Source: Monarcha castaneiventris obscurior (Eukaryota; Chordata; Aves; Passeriformes; Monarchidae). Taken from it: a stretch of DNA of 64,000 nt. The first letter of the stretch is position 1. Each line of letters starts with the position of its first letter. The stretch lies in the NCBI GenBank assembly GCA_026261815.1, contig JAMPIT010000583.1, forward strand, positions 1,426,001 through 1,490,000, read 5' to 3'. Below the pieces are notes generated by a model. The model was not told the DNA's origin and made no database searches. It saw only the letters and a program-made list of their open reading frames with translations. Position numbers and translations under genes: made by a program. This document shows positions 46,716 to 58,808 of this stretch, in pieces.

Positions 46716-48700
46716 CCTGAATAAACCCAGGTTTCTGTGTTTTGTGGAAGAACACATATCCGTTTGCTCTTTGCATCCCTAGTAACTTTCAGATCTCCAT
46801 TATATTCCTTTCCAGACTTTTAGGAAGGAGAAGTTGTGCAACCTGTTTAATTTCCCCTCACAGTGAACCTCTTGCGTGCTTCTGATCACACCAGTTGTGT
46901 TTGTCTGGAATTGTTCTTGCTCTCCATTAAACCCACTGGCCAGCAGTGAAAATAAAGTCACTCAGCAGTTCAGTGACAGAGCCAAGCAGAGTGTAGACTT
47001 CGGAATCATTCTTTCTAAATGTGTTATATATTTGGAAGAAATGCAAAGTAAGCACCAGTTAGGGCTTTGCCTGGAGTCTTCAATCTGTAATTATGTCCTG
47101 CTGGGGTAGATAAGATAGCTAATTTGTATTCTGATCACTGGAGTAGACATACATTTCACCAGGATTTGGAGTTTCTGTGGTCTGGCATCTGGTTACTCAG
47201 TGAGAAAATAAAGCAATGAAAGTTAAAATACCCCTAGGAGTATCAGCAACATCTGCTGAAGTGAAATAGATGTCTAGCCCAGGTGAAAATTCACAAGGTG
47301 CCCTATTATGAATAACAAGACACATTTCAAAGATTATATTTGCACTGCCCTAATTTTTTCTTGGTGATATTTTATGTTCTGTAAAATAATGGCGTAGTAC
47401 ACAACAAAACTAAACAAAAGAAGCAGCAGTGCCCTCAAGGAGAAGCATATTGCCGAGTAAATCACAGGCACCAAAGGAATGCATTTGGAGAAGACTATAT
47501 TGAGATTAACTTTTTTTAACTGTACTACTTATGTATTTTCTCCGAAGACATAAACAGACAATAAAGCAGCAGCATTCTGGAAGCCATAAACTGAATTAAT
47601 ATCATTAACCCATGTAGCGTTTTTTCATCTGAGTGTGTAGAATGAACCACACTGAGCAGCATCACACATCTCTGGGGTATCAATGCTTCTGGTCTTTGAG
47701 ATGATCATGCTGTAAAATGTAAAAAAAAAAACCCCATAACTTTAAACAAAGTTTAGATTGTTGAGCTCAGGGAGGTGAAAATAGTGTGTTTGTGTGGTAC
47801 TGCAGCACTTGCAGCATGGGCCAACTCTGTGCCACCCTGGTGTGACCTGGGGTCACTCAAGGCAAGGCACACCCACAGGAGCTGCTCAAGTGCTGGTGAG
47901 TTCCCAGTCCCAGTGCTGAGCCATTCCCTACATCCCAGTGCCCTGTTCATCTCCCTGCGCTATCTTATGCCAGTCCACTTTTGTGATACCTTCTGGGTTT
48001 TCAGTGCTGAACATCATTAGCCTGAAAGAGCTGGATTTGCGTTCCCAAAAGTGCCCACGCACCTCCTGCACATCTGCAGGGCCAGGCTGGCCAGGCTGTC
48101 AGTGTGCCCAGGCACCCTGGTTACACCCACAGCCAGACAGGGCAGTGCAGTCAGATACTGCACAAATGTGGGTCCTGGCTTTTGGGAACGGCTCCATTCA
48201 AATGGTGCCTTCCCCCATGAAGAGCAGTGTGCCCAGTGTCTGGTGTTCCAGGCTTTCTTATTTCCACTATTTTTTCAATCTGCAACCACCTCTGAGTGAC
48301 AAAAGTCAAGTAAAGCTTTCCAGGACAATTAAGTACCCAGTGGAGGAAAACTGGTCAAATATGAGAATGATTTACACTTACAGCAAATGTAAATTTACTT
48401 TCTAAAGAGAATTAAAAATACAGTTTTCTCCATAATTTGCTATCAAGCCACTTTGGAAAGGTTTAGCATACACAGCGTGGTGAATGCTAAGTTGATCTTG
48501 CAAAGATGAGATTTTGAAAATATCATTCTTTTTACTTTTAAATGAGTGAGATGATTAACAACAGAACACTGCAGACCACTTCTGTTATCAGAAAATCAGA
48601 CCTGTGTGTTACAGCTGCCCAGATAATTTGCTCAGAATCAGAAAAGAAAATTAGTTACTGCAAGTTTGTAATAATTACCCCTCTGCTGTCAGAGAAATTA

Positions 48701-48725
48701 AAAAACAAACAAACAAACAAAAAAA
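48701..48725. repeat. (AAAC)n microsatellite
   Basis: Four clear AAAC units ending in poly(A). Confidence 0.9.
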
Positions 48726-49507
48726 CCAAAGCCTTAAATACTTCAAATGAAAGAAAAAACCCAATAGAATGATAACTGCTTCTCACTCTACTGTGGTCTC
48801 AATTATAGAAACACCTCTTGATTTCCTATAATTATCGACCATATTTTCCTAGAGTTGCTAAAATTCCACCTGCAATTTATGTGTCCTGCCTTGAGTGATT
48901 CCAGTATACATCAATGGACTCTGTGTGTGTGGCAGGAATTAAACAGTGCTGGAAACTCAGTGCATTTTAGGAGAAAGGCCAAATTTTAGGTAAAGAGGAT
49001 TTCATGTGAACTTTTCACAGTTTACAGTATGACAAATTATTGAAAAACACATCACATCCTGAATTATTTTCTGCAATAGTCTGGGCACAAATTAACCTGC
49101 CCGACACCTTGGTTTTCCCTTGAGTTCATATTGCTATGAATACTTGAATTTTAGTGTTCTATCATTACAAATACAGTGCCCAAAATATTTGTCTCTGATG
49201 AGAACAGATCTGGGGGAGGAGAGGATTTTTAGGAGGGAGAACAAGTAATTACTATATACCTGGTAAGTGTTTTGGAAACTGAATTCTGATTCCACTAAAG
49301 CTTATGAGTGGTTTATCATTGAATTCTTGATTAAGAATTAAGAAAGAGCTAGACCAAGAGTGAATGCTTTCTGAAATCTCAAACTCTAATTGCTTTTGTA
49401 TGACATCTACAGCAAAATTCTGCCATTTGATTATTTCTGAGTTAACTCAGTAGTGTCCCTGATGTACCATGCAATTTGGCTCCACTTAATATTGCAACTA
49501 AAATTCC

Positions 49508-49588
49508 TTTTTTTTTTTTTTTGGTGAGAGTCATCTTTATTTCTATTTTTATTTTTTTATTTTTATTTACATTCTTATTTTATTTTAG
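49508..49588. repeat. Poly(T) and (TTTTA)n-like tract
   Basis: Fifteen T (49508-49522), a short gap, then imperfect ATTTTT/TTATT units. Confidence 0.85.
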
Positions 49589-52500
49589 TTCTAACATTTA
49601 TTCCATTCAAAGAAGCCTGTAATTTTTAATGAAGTATTAATATCATATTAAGAAAAACAAGTTCTTTCAAAGCAAAATATTTTTGCTGCAGGGAAAATAG
49701 ATTATTTATCCTTTAAAGGGGAGAGAAGATAAATATTTCATAGTGAGATAAATATGTTGCTCAGTACTTAATCTTTAACATGTGCTGAAACCTAAGGGAT
49801 TATGAGGGGTTGTATCAGAATTCAGTTTATTACTGTAAATATTTTGTACCATGCAAGTACTGTTTGTGTTTATTGTTTAACTTGTTTCTATTATACTGAT
49901 TTGTGCATAACGCAAAATTAATGTGGATTTTAACTGGAATGTGGGAGTGATTGGACCAGGCTCGGTATTCCCTTCTGGGACAGAATTCCAAAAACAAGAG
50001 GCTCAGCTCTGTTCCATATTGCTCAGCCTGAGCATGGGCTTTAGGAAGGTTTTTTCCTGCTTTTTGGCCTCCATCCGAATGGATTGGCCAGTCAAGCAAT
50101 AGCAAACAACACAGCCAAAGGACAGAATATTTTCAATTGTTGGAAGGTCTTTCATTTAAAGTAAGCTCCTGTTTTTAGATGCATGTCATCCTGACAGCCC
50201 TCTTATTTTATGTCCTGCAGTGAGACAGATAATATCACAGCCTGCCAAAAAGATAAGGGACTCAGGGGCAACAAAGGACCAAAATATGGGACTTAGATTA
50301 TTGATGCATTTAGAAATCACTTTTTTTCCTGTTATAGTGAAGGTGAAATGGATAAGTTTCATAGGGACGGGGCATCCTGGATTTAAAGCTTTCTTCTCCC
50401 CACACCTCTGTGTCTGACTGCTGTAGTAGCCTGTGTTTTGATTGTTATTACTGCAAAAAGAGTAGAAATAAAAGCATGAAAAGGCTTATTAAATCCATGT
50501 TTACATATGTTCTTTCAAGGAAATAATGTTGCATTATTTTTCCTTACCTTTTTTGTTATTATGCTGTGTTTTAGGTATTAACAAGTTCCTATTTACAACT
50601 CCAAGTCCCTAATTAGTCACAGTGACAAAAAAACCTTTCTGTGCAGGCTGGGTTTACCAAGTGGGACTGCTGAGGTCTTTTTCATTACATCCAGCAGCCT
50701 GCAAGCCCAAGCTAAGCTGAACTTTCACTGCTATTCCCAAATGCTTTGGGTTTTTGCATTATTTAAAATTCCCTGGCACTTCAGGAAACATGGATTCTGT
50801 CTGGGAAAGCGAGCCCTGAGATTGGAATTTCACATTAAAATGTGGGATTTTGGTGCAGTACATCTGAGTCAAACTGAGCAGGAGCATATCAGTGTAAATG
50901 AAATCATTGCTGTTTCATTAAGTGAAGTATGGAATTGGGGTTGAGGGGGATCAGATCTTTATATACCACTGTAACTTGCATTGCCAATGGTGTTGATCTA
51001 AAATAAAAGGCAATTTTTTCTCTTTTTCTTGTCCAGATCCAGAGTATAAATTTTGCAGGTTTCAAGTGGTTGTAGAATGAATTTTGTGCCCCATGGCTTT
51101 TGCAGTCTCTCAATCCCCTCAGATAGAAATCCAAGGGGAAAAGTGGGATTTATCACCTTGATAGAGGTGTTCACCTTCTGCCATGATATGTTGTCCACAT
51201 TCAATCCCAGAGAAGGTCACCAAGCACACAGAAAAATGAAACCAGGACTTCGGTAGCTTTAACTCAGAGCTTCTTCATGGAGAATATTCAATTACAAATA
51301 GGTGTTTCTAATGCAAATATATTTTACCCTTAATTAATCACTAAGAAGACAATTCTAGATTTCCATAAACCCAAAAGAAGTGTATTTTAATAGCATTATG
51401 CTCTGAACTCTCTAGCCTAGTGTTATTTACAAGTTCTGCCTAACAATTTTTGCAATTCAGATCTCCTGTGCTGTATTTAGAAGACTAATAGATAATTTAC
51501 TCTGAAATTTCAGTTTTATGGCGTCTAAGAGACCAAAAATAAAGAAAACACAAAGATGCAAAGGACTTGAAAATGAAAAAGATTCATGAAGTTAATCGAC
51601 ACATAGAAAATCAGAAGTATTCAGATATCATGATGGCTTAGTTTCCCATTGTCCTTGTATAAAGCAATTAAATAAGTTAAAAAAAAAAAAAAAGAAGTGT
51701 GTGAATATTTCCAGGGACAGTCTAAGAGAGAACTCCTCTTTCTTTGGTTACTCCTTATTACAAGTCAACGTTTGTGATTATTTCTAGGTATGGACACAGA
51801 TTTAACAGAAGATAAATTTCGTACCTGAATCAATAAATACATTTCCTGGAAAGCATTGTCTTATTTTATTATATTCCTGTCTTTTAGGTCTTCACAAAAG
51901 AACTATTCTTGATATCTGTCTCATAAAAGAGAAATAGCTTATCTGAGCACAGGCATGATATTCTCCGGAAAACAGAGCTGGACCTAAACCAGCACGTCTG
52001 ACTGAGTGATTTCATGTCTAAATTAATTGAAAATGACCCGTTTCCCTACTGACTGTGGGGTTATTGGGTGGAGACAATTTGCAGCTGACTGTATCAGACC
52101 TTAAAGATGGGTTAAAAGTCCCTGAGCTTCCTTGTCCTCTCATTGGTGCGGGTGGAAAGCAGGGCTGGCTCTGTCAGAGGCAGATGAACTGTGCAGATAC
52201 AGACTTAGCAAGAACAAAGGAGGTTTTACTATCTTTGAAAGCCAGTAAAATGACAGGAACAAGGATTTGCCTGTATCTGGAAATCAAGGTGGGCTCCAGT
52301 TTGTAACACATATTTCAGCTGAATGACAATCTCCTCTTTGGACACCTGTTATAAATTAAATTAATTTGAAACCTCTTGCCTGAAAATTGGAAAACCCAAA
52401 CCCTCTTTATCTGCCATGTTTATGGGCTATTTACATATGTATTAAAAATATATTTTGTGTATATCATCTCCTAAAGTTCACTCTACCAAAGAGTAGAGGG

Positions 52501-53574
52501 TCACAGTTTTTTCAACCCTTTTGGTGACCTCATTACTTCTACAAAATTATTTTTCCCTAATTTAGTCTGTGAAAAGGTGTTTAAAGAAATTGGCCTGATT
52601 GAAAACGCGAAAGAAAAGGAGCTGGCATAGCAATGTTCAAAAGTGATATTTCACATTTACCTCTTCAGTGGCTCCCTGTGCTGTGTCACTCAGCACAGCT
52701 TGGGCAGTGAAGCAAAACCATCGCCCTTGCCTAACGAGACTGAAGAGGGATAACCAGCTGCCTTACTCCACTGTGAGAAGTCTGGAATCTGGTGCAAAAT
52801 GTGATGATGTGAAGGAAAAAAAAAATACCACGGCAACCTACTATAGTTTAGAGATATGGAAGAAGCATATGGAGGGTGCAGATTCCATGCACTAAAGCTC
52901 ATAAATCCCAAATTACCCATAAATACCTAATTGTGTGTAATGGCAACCGAGGGGGCTCTTCTTAGGGGTTACAAAAAGCTTAGTAGTTATATTTCGGTTG
53001 CTAATAGCTTAAAACAATATGCTGTGTTCACCAACATTTATTTAAGAGAGGTGTGTGTTATGTTATTTATCACATTTCCTTGGAGGACACATTAATGCTG
53101 TTCACAGTAACAAAGTGCAAATAATGAACGTGGAAGTCACACAAGTTATTCCAAAGACAAATAGAAATGCATGCATCCAGGCAAAGGAAGAGGATTTCCT
53201 GAATTTTGCTTGATAATCATAAGTTTAGTGATCATACCTACTTTTCTCAGATATAAACTTTCATTTATGCAATATACTTATGGCCTGTTTCTTACTGTCT
53301 TCTGACACAGAAAGTGTTGACAAATTTAAGGGCCAGGAAGGCAGTTTAGTCCTCAGAACACTGAGCTAAGGAGGTGTTAAAGCATCTTCTGCCAGCTTTG
53401 GAGAGAGGATGAAAAAGTAATTCAAGATACAAAAAGTGATATAACAACTTGTTAATTCACCTAGAGGAGTATTTACTTCTTTCCTTTTCTCCACCCAATG
53501 TCAATTTTTATTGACAGCTTAACCATTGATCAAGGCAAGTACATGTTAAATGAGAATAATTTCAAAAAGGAAAT

Positions 53575-54410
53575 CATAGCATCATAAAGTGGTTTATATT
53601 GGAAGGGACCTTAAAGCCCATCCAGTGCCACCCCTGCCATGGCAGGGACACCTTCCACTGTCCCAGGCTGCTCCAAGCCCCAGTGTCCAACCTGGCCTTG
53701 GGCACTGCCAGGGATCCAGGGGCAGCCACAGCTTCTCTGGGCACCCTGTGCCAGGGCCTGCCCACCCTCCCAGGGAACAATTCCTGCCCAATATCCCATC
53801 CAGCCCTGCCCTCTGGCACTGGGAAGCCATTCCCTGGCTCCTGGCCCTCCAGCCCTTGGCAATTGTCTCTCTCCATCTTTCCTGCAGCTCCTTCAGGCCC
53901 TGCAAGGCCACACTGAGGTCACCCCAGAGCTTCTCCTGCCCAGGCTGAACAATGCCAGCTCTCGCAGCCTTTCCTGCCAGCAGAGCTGCTCCATCCCTCT
54001 GCTCATGCTGGTGCCTCCTCTGGGCTCTGTGCAGCAGCTCCAGCTCCTCCCTGTGCTGGCCCCAGGGCTGGGGCAGCTCTGCAGGTGGGCTCTCAGCTGA
54101 GGGGGCAGAGGGGCAGAATCCCCCCTCCCCTGCTGCCCACAATGGGGCTCAGCCCAGGGCAGGGGGGTTTGGGGTCCCAGCGCTCAGGGCCGGGGCAGGG
54201 CCAGCTCTGCCCCACAGCTCCCCCAGGGCCTCTTCCAGGGCTGCTCCCTCTGCCCAGCCCCAGCCTGGGCTGATCCCAGCCCTGACCCAGGGACAGCCCC
54301 GGCACTGGGCCTTGCTGAACCTCAGCAGATTCCCAGGGGCCACTTCTGGAGCTTGTCCAGGTCCCGCTGCCCCCTCAGCTCTGTGTCATCTGCAAATAAA
54401 CTCAGACCAG
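53575..54410 (-). mobile_element. CR1 LINE, longest copy, with reverse-transcriptase remnant
   Basis: About 840 bp in minus orientation. The 3' tail lies at 53575-53620 (degenerate octamers, then CTTAAAGCCCATCCAGTGCC). The 5' part reaches into the open reading frame for the reverse transcriptase: the minus strand at 54396-54385 reads TTTGCAGATGAC, coding Phe-Ala-Asp-Asp, the catalytic motif C of CR1 reverse transcriptase. It is followed by blocks coding Asp-Leu-Asp-Lys-Leu-Gln. The coding part is shortened by deletions and carries stops, so no enzyme can be made. The 182-codon frame at 54142-53594 lies in the 3' non-coding CR1 region. Confidence 0.93.
54385..54396 (-). pseudogene. CR1 ORF2 catalytic FADD motif remnant
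   Basis: The only spot in the window where a transposon catalytic motif is still readable. Downstream frame is disrupted within about 30 codons. Confidence 0.75.
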
Positions 54411-56446
54411 TGAAGGAGTGGACATTCAGGTTCATTTGCTCATTTTAAATCCTGTATTACACAATGTTTTCACAGCTTTAGTCAAACATAACAGACAAAT
54501 GGACAATTACCTCAGTGTCCAGTATCAACGAAGGCCAGATGGTTCTGTGCTATTCGTGAATCAGATGGCTTGAGGTGGGAAGGTGAAATAATGGCACTTT
54601 TAATTGAGTAAATGGAATTCTCACCACCCCAGTGCTCACCCCTTCTGCTGAACAGAGATCAGATGAAGGGGGGAAAAGCCACATGGACTGGGGGAGGTTG
54701 AAAAGATTCCTACAGCAGGAGATTTTAAAACTGAACTTCATTCTCTGCTGCACCTCAGTTACTGAGAAATGATCCATTCTTCCTGTTCCTCTGTGGGCTT
54801 TTGGAATGCTGCTCCTGTTTGTAGTCTTCAGCTCTGACTCCATTGTCTGTGAAATCACTGGAAGCAAAGTGCAAAATGGTGAAATTTTTTCGAAGAATAC
54901 TTTAGTACTTTTAAATCTGCTCATGCCCTTGTCTAATACATCTTAAAGCTCTAATTAAGAACATATAGCTAATGCCAGCTTTATTGCAAACACAGGAAAT
55001 CAAATTCTCATCATTAGTGTTAAGCTCTAAAAAAAGATCAAAAGGAAGCAGATGTAATGAAAGTCTTTCTCAAAATCAGAAAACACTGTATTAATCTGTT
55101 TTACTAGGTAAGACACAGTTCTCACCACAGAAGATTAGAAAAAAAAATTGTATGAAACTACTCAGCTGGAGTTTAGGAGGGCTGGTTCCTGAAGCTGGGT
55201 TTGCAGGTCACAGAGGAAGCTGTTATTAGCCAGCTGAGTGCATTATTATTAGCATCATTAATTGGCATTATCATGTGTAATACTTATGTAAGTTATGTAC
55301 AGAGGTGTCTACTCTGAGTTTCCCCAGCCTGTTGTTACCATGATCCATTCTGGGATTCCTCACCCTGGGTTTCTGTCTGCCTCAGTCTGATGCTTAATAA
55401 CTTTTAGCATTTGTTTGTGAGTGATTACTTCTTGTCTCTCTGTGGAGATGCTACACCAAGTTTTTATATGCTAAAGTATTCCTCACTCCCATTCTGTGCT
55501 ATACCTGTGGTAAAAGAATATTACAGTAATTATTTTGAATATTATGAGTTTCTCATTATTATCATATTACTCTTCCCATTGCTATTATATTCTTCCCATT
55601 ATATTTTCAGGATTAAATAAACTGAGCCTACAGTCTTTCTCAATGATCTTCTTGTCAGGTGAAAGTCCATTCTCACCTCATCAGAAAATGAATATACATG
55701 GATGTGTGCCATACCTAAGAGTGAACAGATAATTGCTTCCACTCGCCTGACCACTGGATAAAGTTATTTGCAGAGTTACAGGCAGTTCCTGTGAATGCTG
55801 AGCAGAGATTAGAGGTATGACTTTCATTTGAAAGGTTGTTTATGGGGAGGCTTGTTCGAATCTATTCTTCAGAAGATTTGTCTTTTTAAAATGTCAAATT
55901 CAAGAATGTCCTCAGCCTTTGGGCAGACTGCAAACACTTTGTGGAGCCTCTAAAACTCAGAGAACTGGTGAAGATGCACATAATGACTTTGAATTCAGTT
56001 TCCACACCTTGTTTTATTTTAAAGACATTTTGACTTTTGTTGAAACATCCTTTGTTTCAATTACTGTATAACCATAATGAACAGCTCCTGTCTGCTCACA
56101 TCTCTGTTCACTTTGTTGTTCTTTTTTCTTCTTATGCCCTTGGGTGGCTTTCCCCCACGTGGCCAGATTCATATCAACACTTGTGATTGAAGCCTGTTTG
56201 TTTCTTTGCAGTCCAATGCTCTTTTTGGCTTGGAGTTAAATGACTGGGATTTGAAATCAATCAGGCTCCTTCTCAGAAGTTGTTCAGCACTGGTTAGGTC
56301 ACGTTCCTTGTGCATAATAAGGCACTGAACAAGTTAAGGTTAAATGGATTTTTAAATCAATAAATACAAACCAAGAGCCAACCAATGTCACAATTTTTCC
56401 TTCTACCCCTTTCTTTTTAGAACAAATACTGATGAGAAGAGTTTCA
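54411..56446. other. AT-rich intergenic DNA, no gene seen
   Basis: The part 55200-55290, rich in ATTA/TAAT homeodomain-type motifs, could be regulatory, but this is speculation. Confidence 0.5.
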
Positions 56447-56582
56447 ATAACAAGCCTTTCCATGGAGAAATTCTTCCTGACATCCAATCTGACCCTCCCC
56501 TGACACAGCTTGAGGCCATTTCCTTTCGTCCTGTCCATTGCTTCCTGGGAAGAGCCCAGACTCCACCTGGCTGCATCCTCTA
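56447..56582 (-). mobile_element. Older CR1 fragment
   Basis: The + strand GGAGAAATTCTTCCTGACAT, CCAATCTGACCCTCCCC, CCATTTCCTTTCGTCCTGTC and GAGCCCAGACTCCACCTGGC is the antisense of a CR1 segment normally a few hundred bases upstream of the 3' end. No tail is present. Confidence 0.85.
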
Positions 56583-56586
56583 TGAC

Positions 56587-56606
56587 TTTTTTTTTTTTTT
56601 TTTTTT
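56587..56606. repeat. Poly(T) tract
   Basis: Twenty consecutive T, following the CR1 fragment after four bases. Confidence 0.95.
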
Positions 56607-58618
56607 ACTTCAGGTTTGTTCAGAAACAATTGTTGTCTGAAGCACAACATCCACACAAAGTGAATTTGGTGACCATGACATAATTGAAAGTAAAATAATG
56701 TAGGCTGAGGCATTTTACTTAGAGAAGTAAAATAATTCCCAAGATTACTGCACTTAACTTTATTTTCTAATACTCAGTGTAGACAGTTCCAACTGTGTTG
56801 ATTTGCTGCCAGCAGTGTTTTTGCCATTTCAGCATCTGGAAGCCTTGCTGTTAAATAATCAATATTTATTATTAAAAATGGAGAAACATTTACTAAACTT
56901 TCCTTGGAGATTTTCCTGGCATACCTTTCACATCCTTTTGTTTAATGAAAACTCTCTGGACAGTTTTCAAAATTTTTCAACATATTTGCAGAAAGGGAAA
57001 GGCCACAAGAGGCATTTCTAGTTCCAAGCTTCTCAAAGTTGACCAGATAGAATAAATAGTGCTTAGCAAGTAAAAAAGTTGAATTTAGCATAAGATATTG
57101 TGGTATAACTTCTCTTAATGTATTTCAACTTTTTTTTTTTGTTGTGATCAAAGGAACTGAGGACTGCTCCAATGGCAACAGAAGTTCATGGGAAAAAATC
57201 CCATTTCCTTTTTTGATGACTATAAGTTTCACAAGTAATATTTTTTTTGTTCCAAAACACACTGACTGCTTCTGAGTTTTTCTCTGTTCTTGGTTGAAGA
57301 TTAATAAACCCTTTAAACCTCTCTAGATGCATAGGCTGGTATTAAGGGACTTGTCATTCCTTCAAAATTCACAATGCAAGTGAAACATTCCATCTTTTCA
57401 TCTTTTTCCATGAATAAAAAGATTTTGTTTATTAGAAAGAAGAAGGATCATATTCTAGACATCTCTTATTCAGGGCAGATTGGTGACTTTTTAGTGTCAC
57501 ATGAATACTAATAGGAGATTTTGTAAAACCTTATTCCAAAATATGTTAGTAGTATGTGCAGTGTCCATTTCTTTTATAAAACTGAAAAAAATATGGATTT
57601 TCTGCATAGTCAAAGGGGACACACAGAGTATCCCAATGGTTTTCTGTGAGACTATTTTGGCTATCCAGTTAAATATGTCATTGTATTTGGGCAATTTCTG
57701 GGCTTGATTTTATTTATAGGGAAAAACTATGCCATAGACAGTGCTTTAACCCATGAAAAACCCCTTTTGACTGCAGTCTAGGTTTCTCTCCTTGTATGTT
57801 GTTTATAATTATGTAAATAAAAATAATTTCCTATATACAGATACAGATTTAAGGAGCTGAATTTGTAATGTATGTGAATCAACACTTAGACTTGTTCTGT
57901 CATTTACGTCTTGTAGTGTTGAGGCTCCCGAAGAATCCCATTTTTATCCCTAAGCAAAGGTAATTTAGATAAATGAAGTACAGCTAGGCATGGAGTAGGT
58001 TGCATATGTGGAATTCTTGAATAAGTTCCTTATTAAACCAACCCCTTTCAACTCATGATTTTGAAATCAGCTTTCCCTTTATTTTTCCCACTTTGCTCAG
58101 GTAAAGTTCTGTGCTGGTATCTGCAGGAAGTGAGCAGTGATGGGATTAAGGAATGTGGAATTCTAAGGAACCAGGTGAAGATGGAGCTGAGTGAAGTATG
58201 AGGAACGGCTTTGTGTCCCTACTAAATGTGGAGGGAACCCACCAGCTCATACTTTTCATGCTTTTGCTTCTCTTTGGAAGGGGTTTTTTTAAGGTGAGCA
58301 ATGTGGCCTTTGCTGTAAATCGCAGAGAAAGAAGGTCAAAATGGGGGATTGTGTATTTACTAGAAATCCAAAGGGTTTAGTAACTTTACTGAGATATGAA
58401 ACTTTAAGAATATGACTGACTCTCCAGTGATCAAGATAACCTGTAAGTCAGTCTTGCAGAACTATCGTGAACTCGTCCAGCTGAGGCGTGAATTTTGCCC
58501 ATCTACGCTGTCATGTGGGAGCTGATGGATTTTGAAGAAGAAAATCCATGGTGATATTTTAGTTAGCTCTTGAAAGGAAATCAATTATGGAGCTCAGTTG
58601 TGGGGGCAGAGTATTTTC
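56607..58618. other. AT-rich intergenic DNA, no gene seen
   Basis: T runs at 57130 and 57240; nothing recognised otherwise. Confidence 0.55.
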
Positions 58619-58808
58619 ATAGGATCATCATAGAATAATAAAATGGTTTGGGGTGGAAGGGACCTTAAAGCCCATCCAGTGCCACCCCTGCCATGGCAGG
58701 GACACCTCCCACTGTCCTAGGCTGCTCCAAGCCCCAATGTCCAACCTGGCCTTGGGCACTGCCAGGGATCCAGGGGCAGCCACAGCCTCTCTGGGCATCC
58801 TGGGCATT
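58619..58808 (-). mobile_element. CR1 LINE 3' fragment
   Basis: The + strand has AAATGGTTTGGGGTGGAAGG, CTTAAAGCCCATCCAGTGCC, CTGCTCCAAGCCCCAATGTC and CAGGGGCAGCCACAGCCTC, then breaks off after CTCTGGGCATCCTGGGCA. About 190 bp, 5'-truncated. Confidence 0.94.

Larger units (their letters stand above)
46391..53574. other. Long AT-rich stretch, no gene seen
   Basis: About 7.2 kb without CR1 or LTR sequence that I can recognise, the longest such stretch in the right half. It holds simple repeats (48701, 49508-49588, poly(A) 51680-51694) and the unclassified repeat at 46595. A pyrimidine run ending in CCTGCAG at 50213-50219 resembles a splice acceptor but opens into no convincing exon. Confidence 0.5.

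Noticed and set aside
46348..46776. 142-codon minus frame as a host gene
   Set aside because: It begins in unclassified repeat-like DNA and ends in a CR1 tail. Kept as a finding about a repeat pair, not as a gene.
50160..50417. Polypyrimidine-CAG followed by an open frame, possible exon
   Set aside because: A single acceptor-like site is common by chance; no matching donor or recognisable protein.
53594..54142. 182-codon minus-strand frame
   Set aside because: The same sequence recurs in CR1 tails at 2956, 30779 and 36424; it is CR1 3' non-coding sequence.
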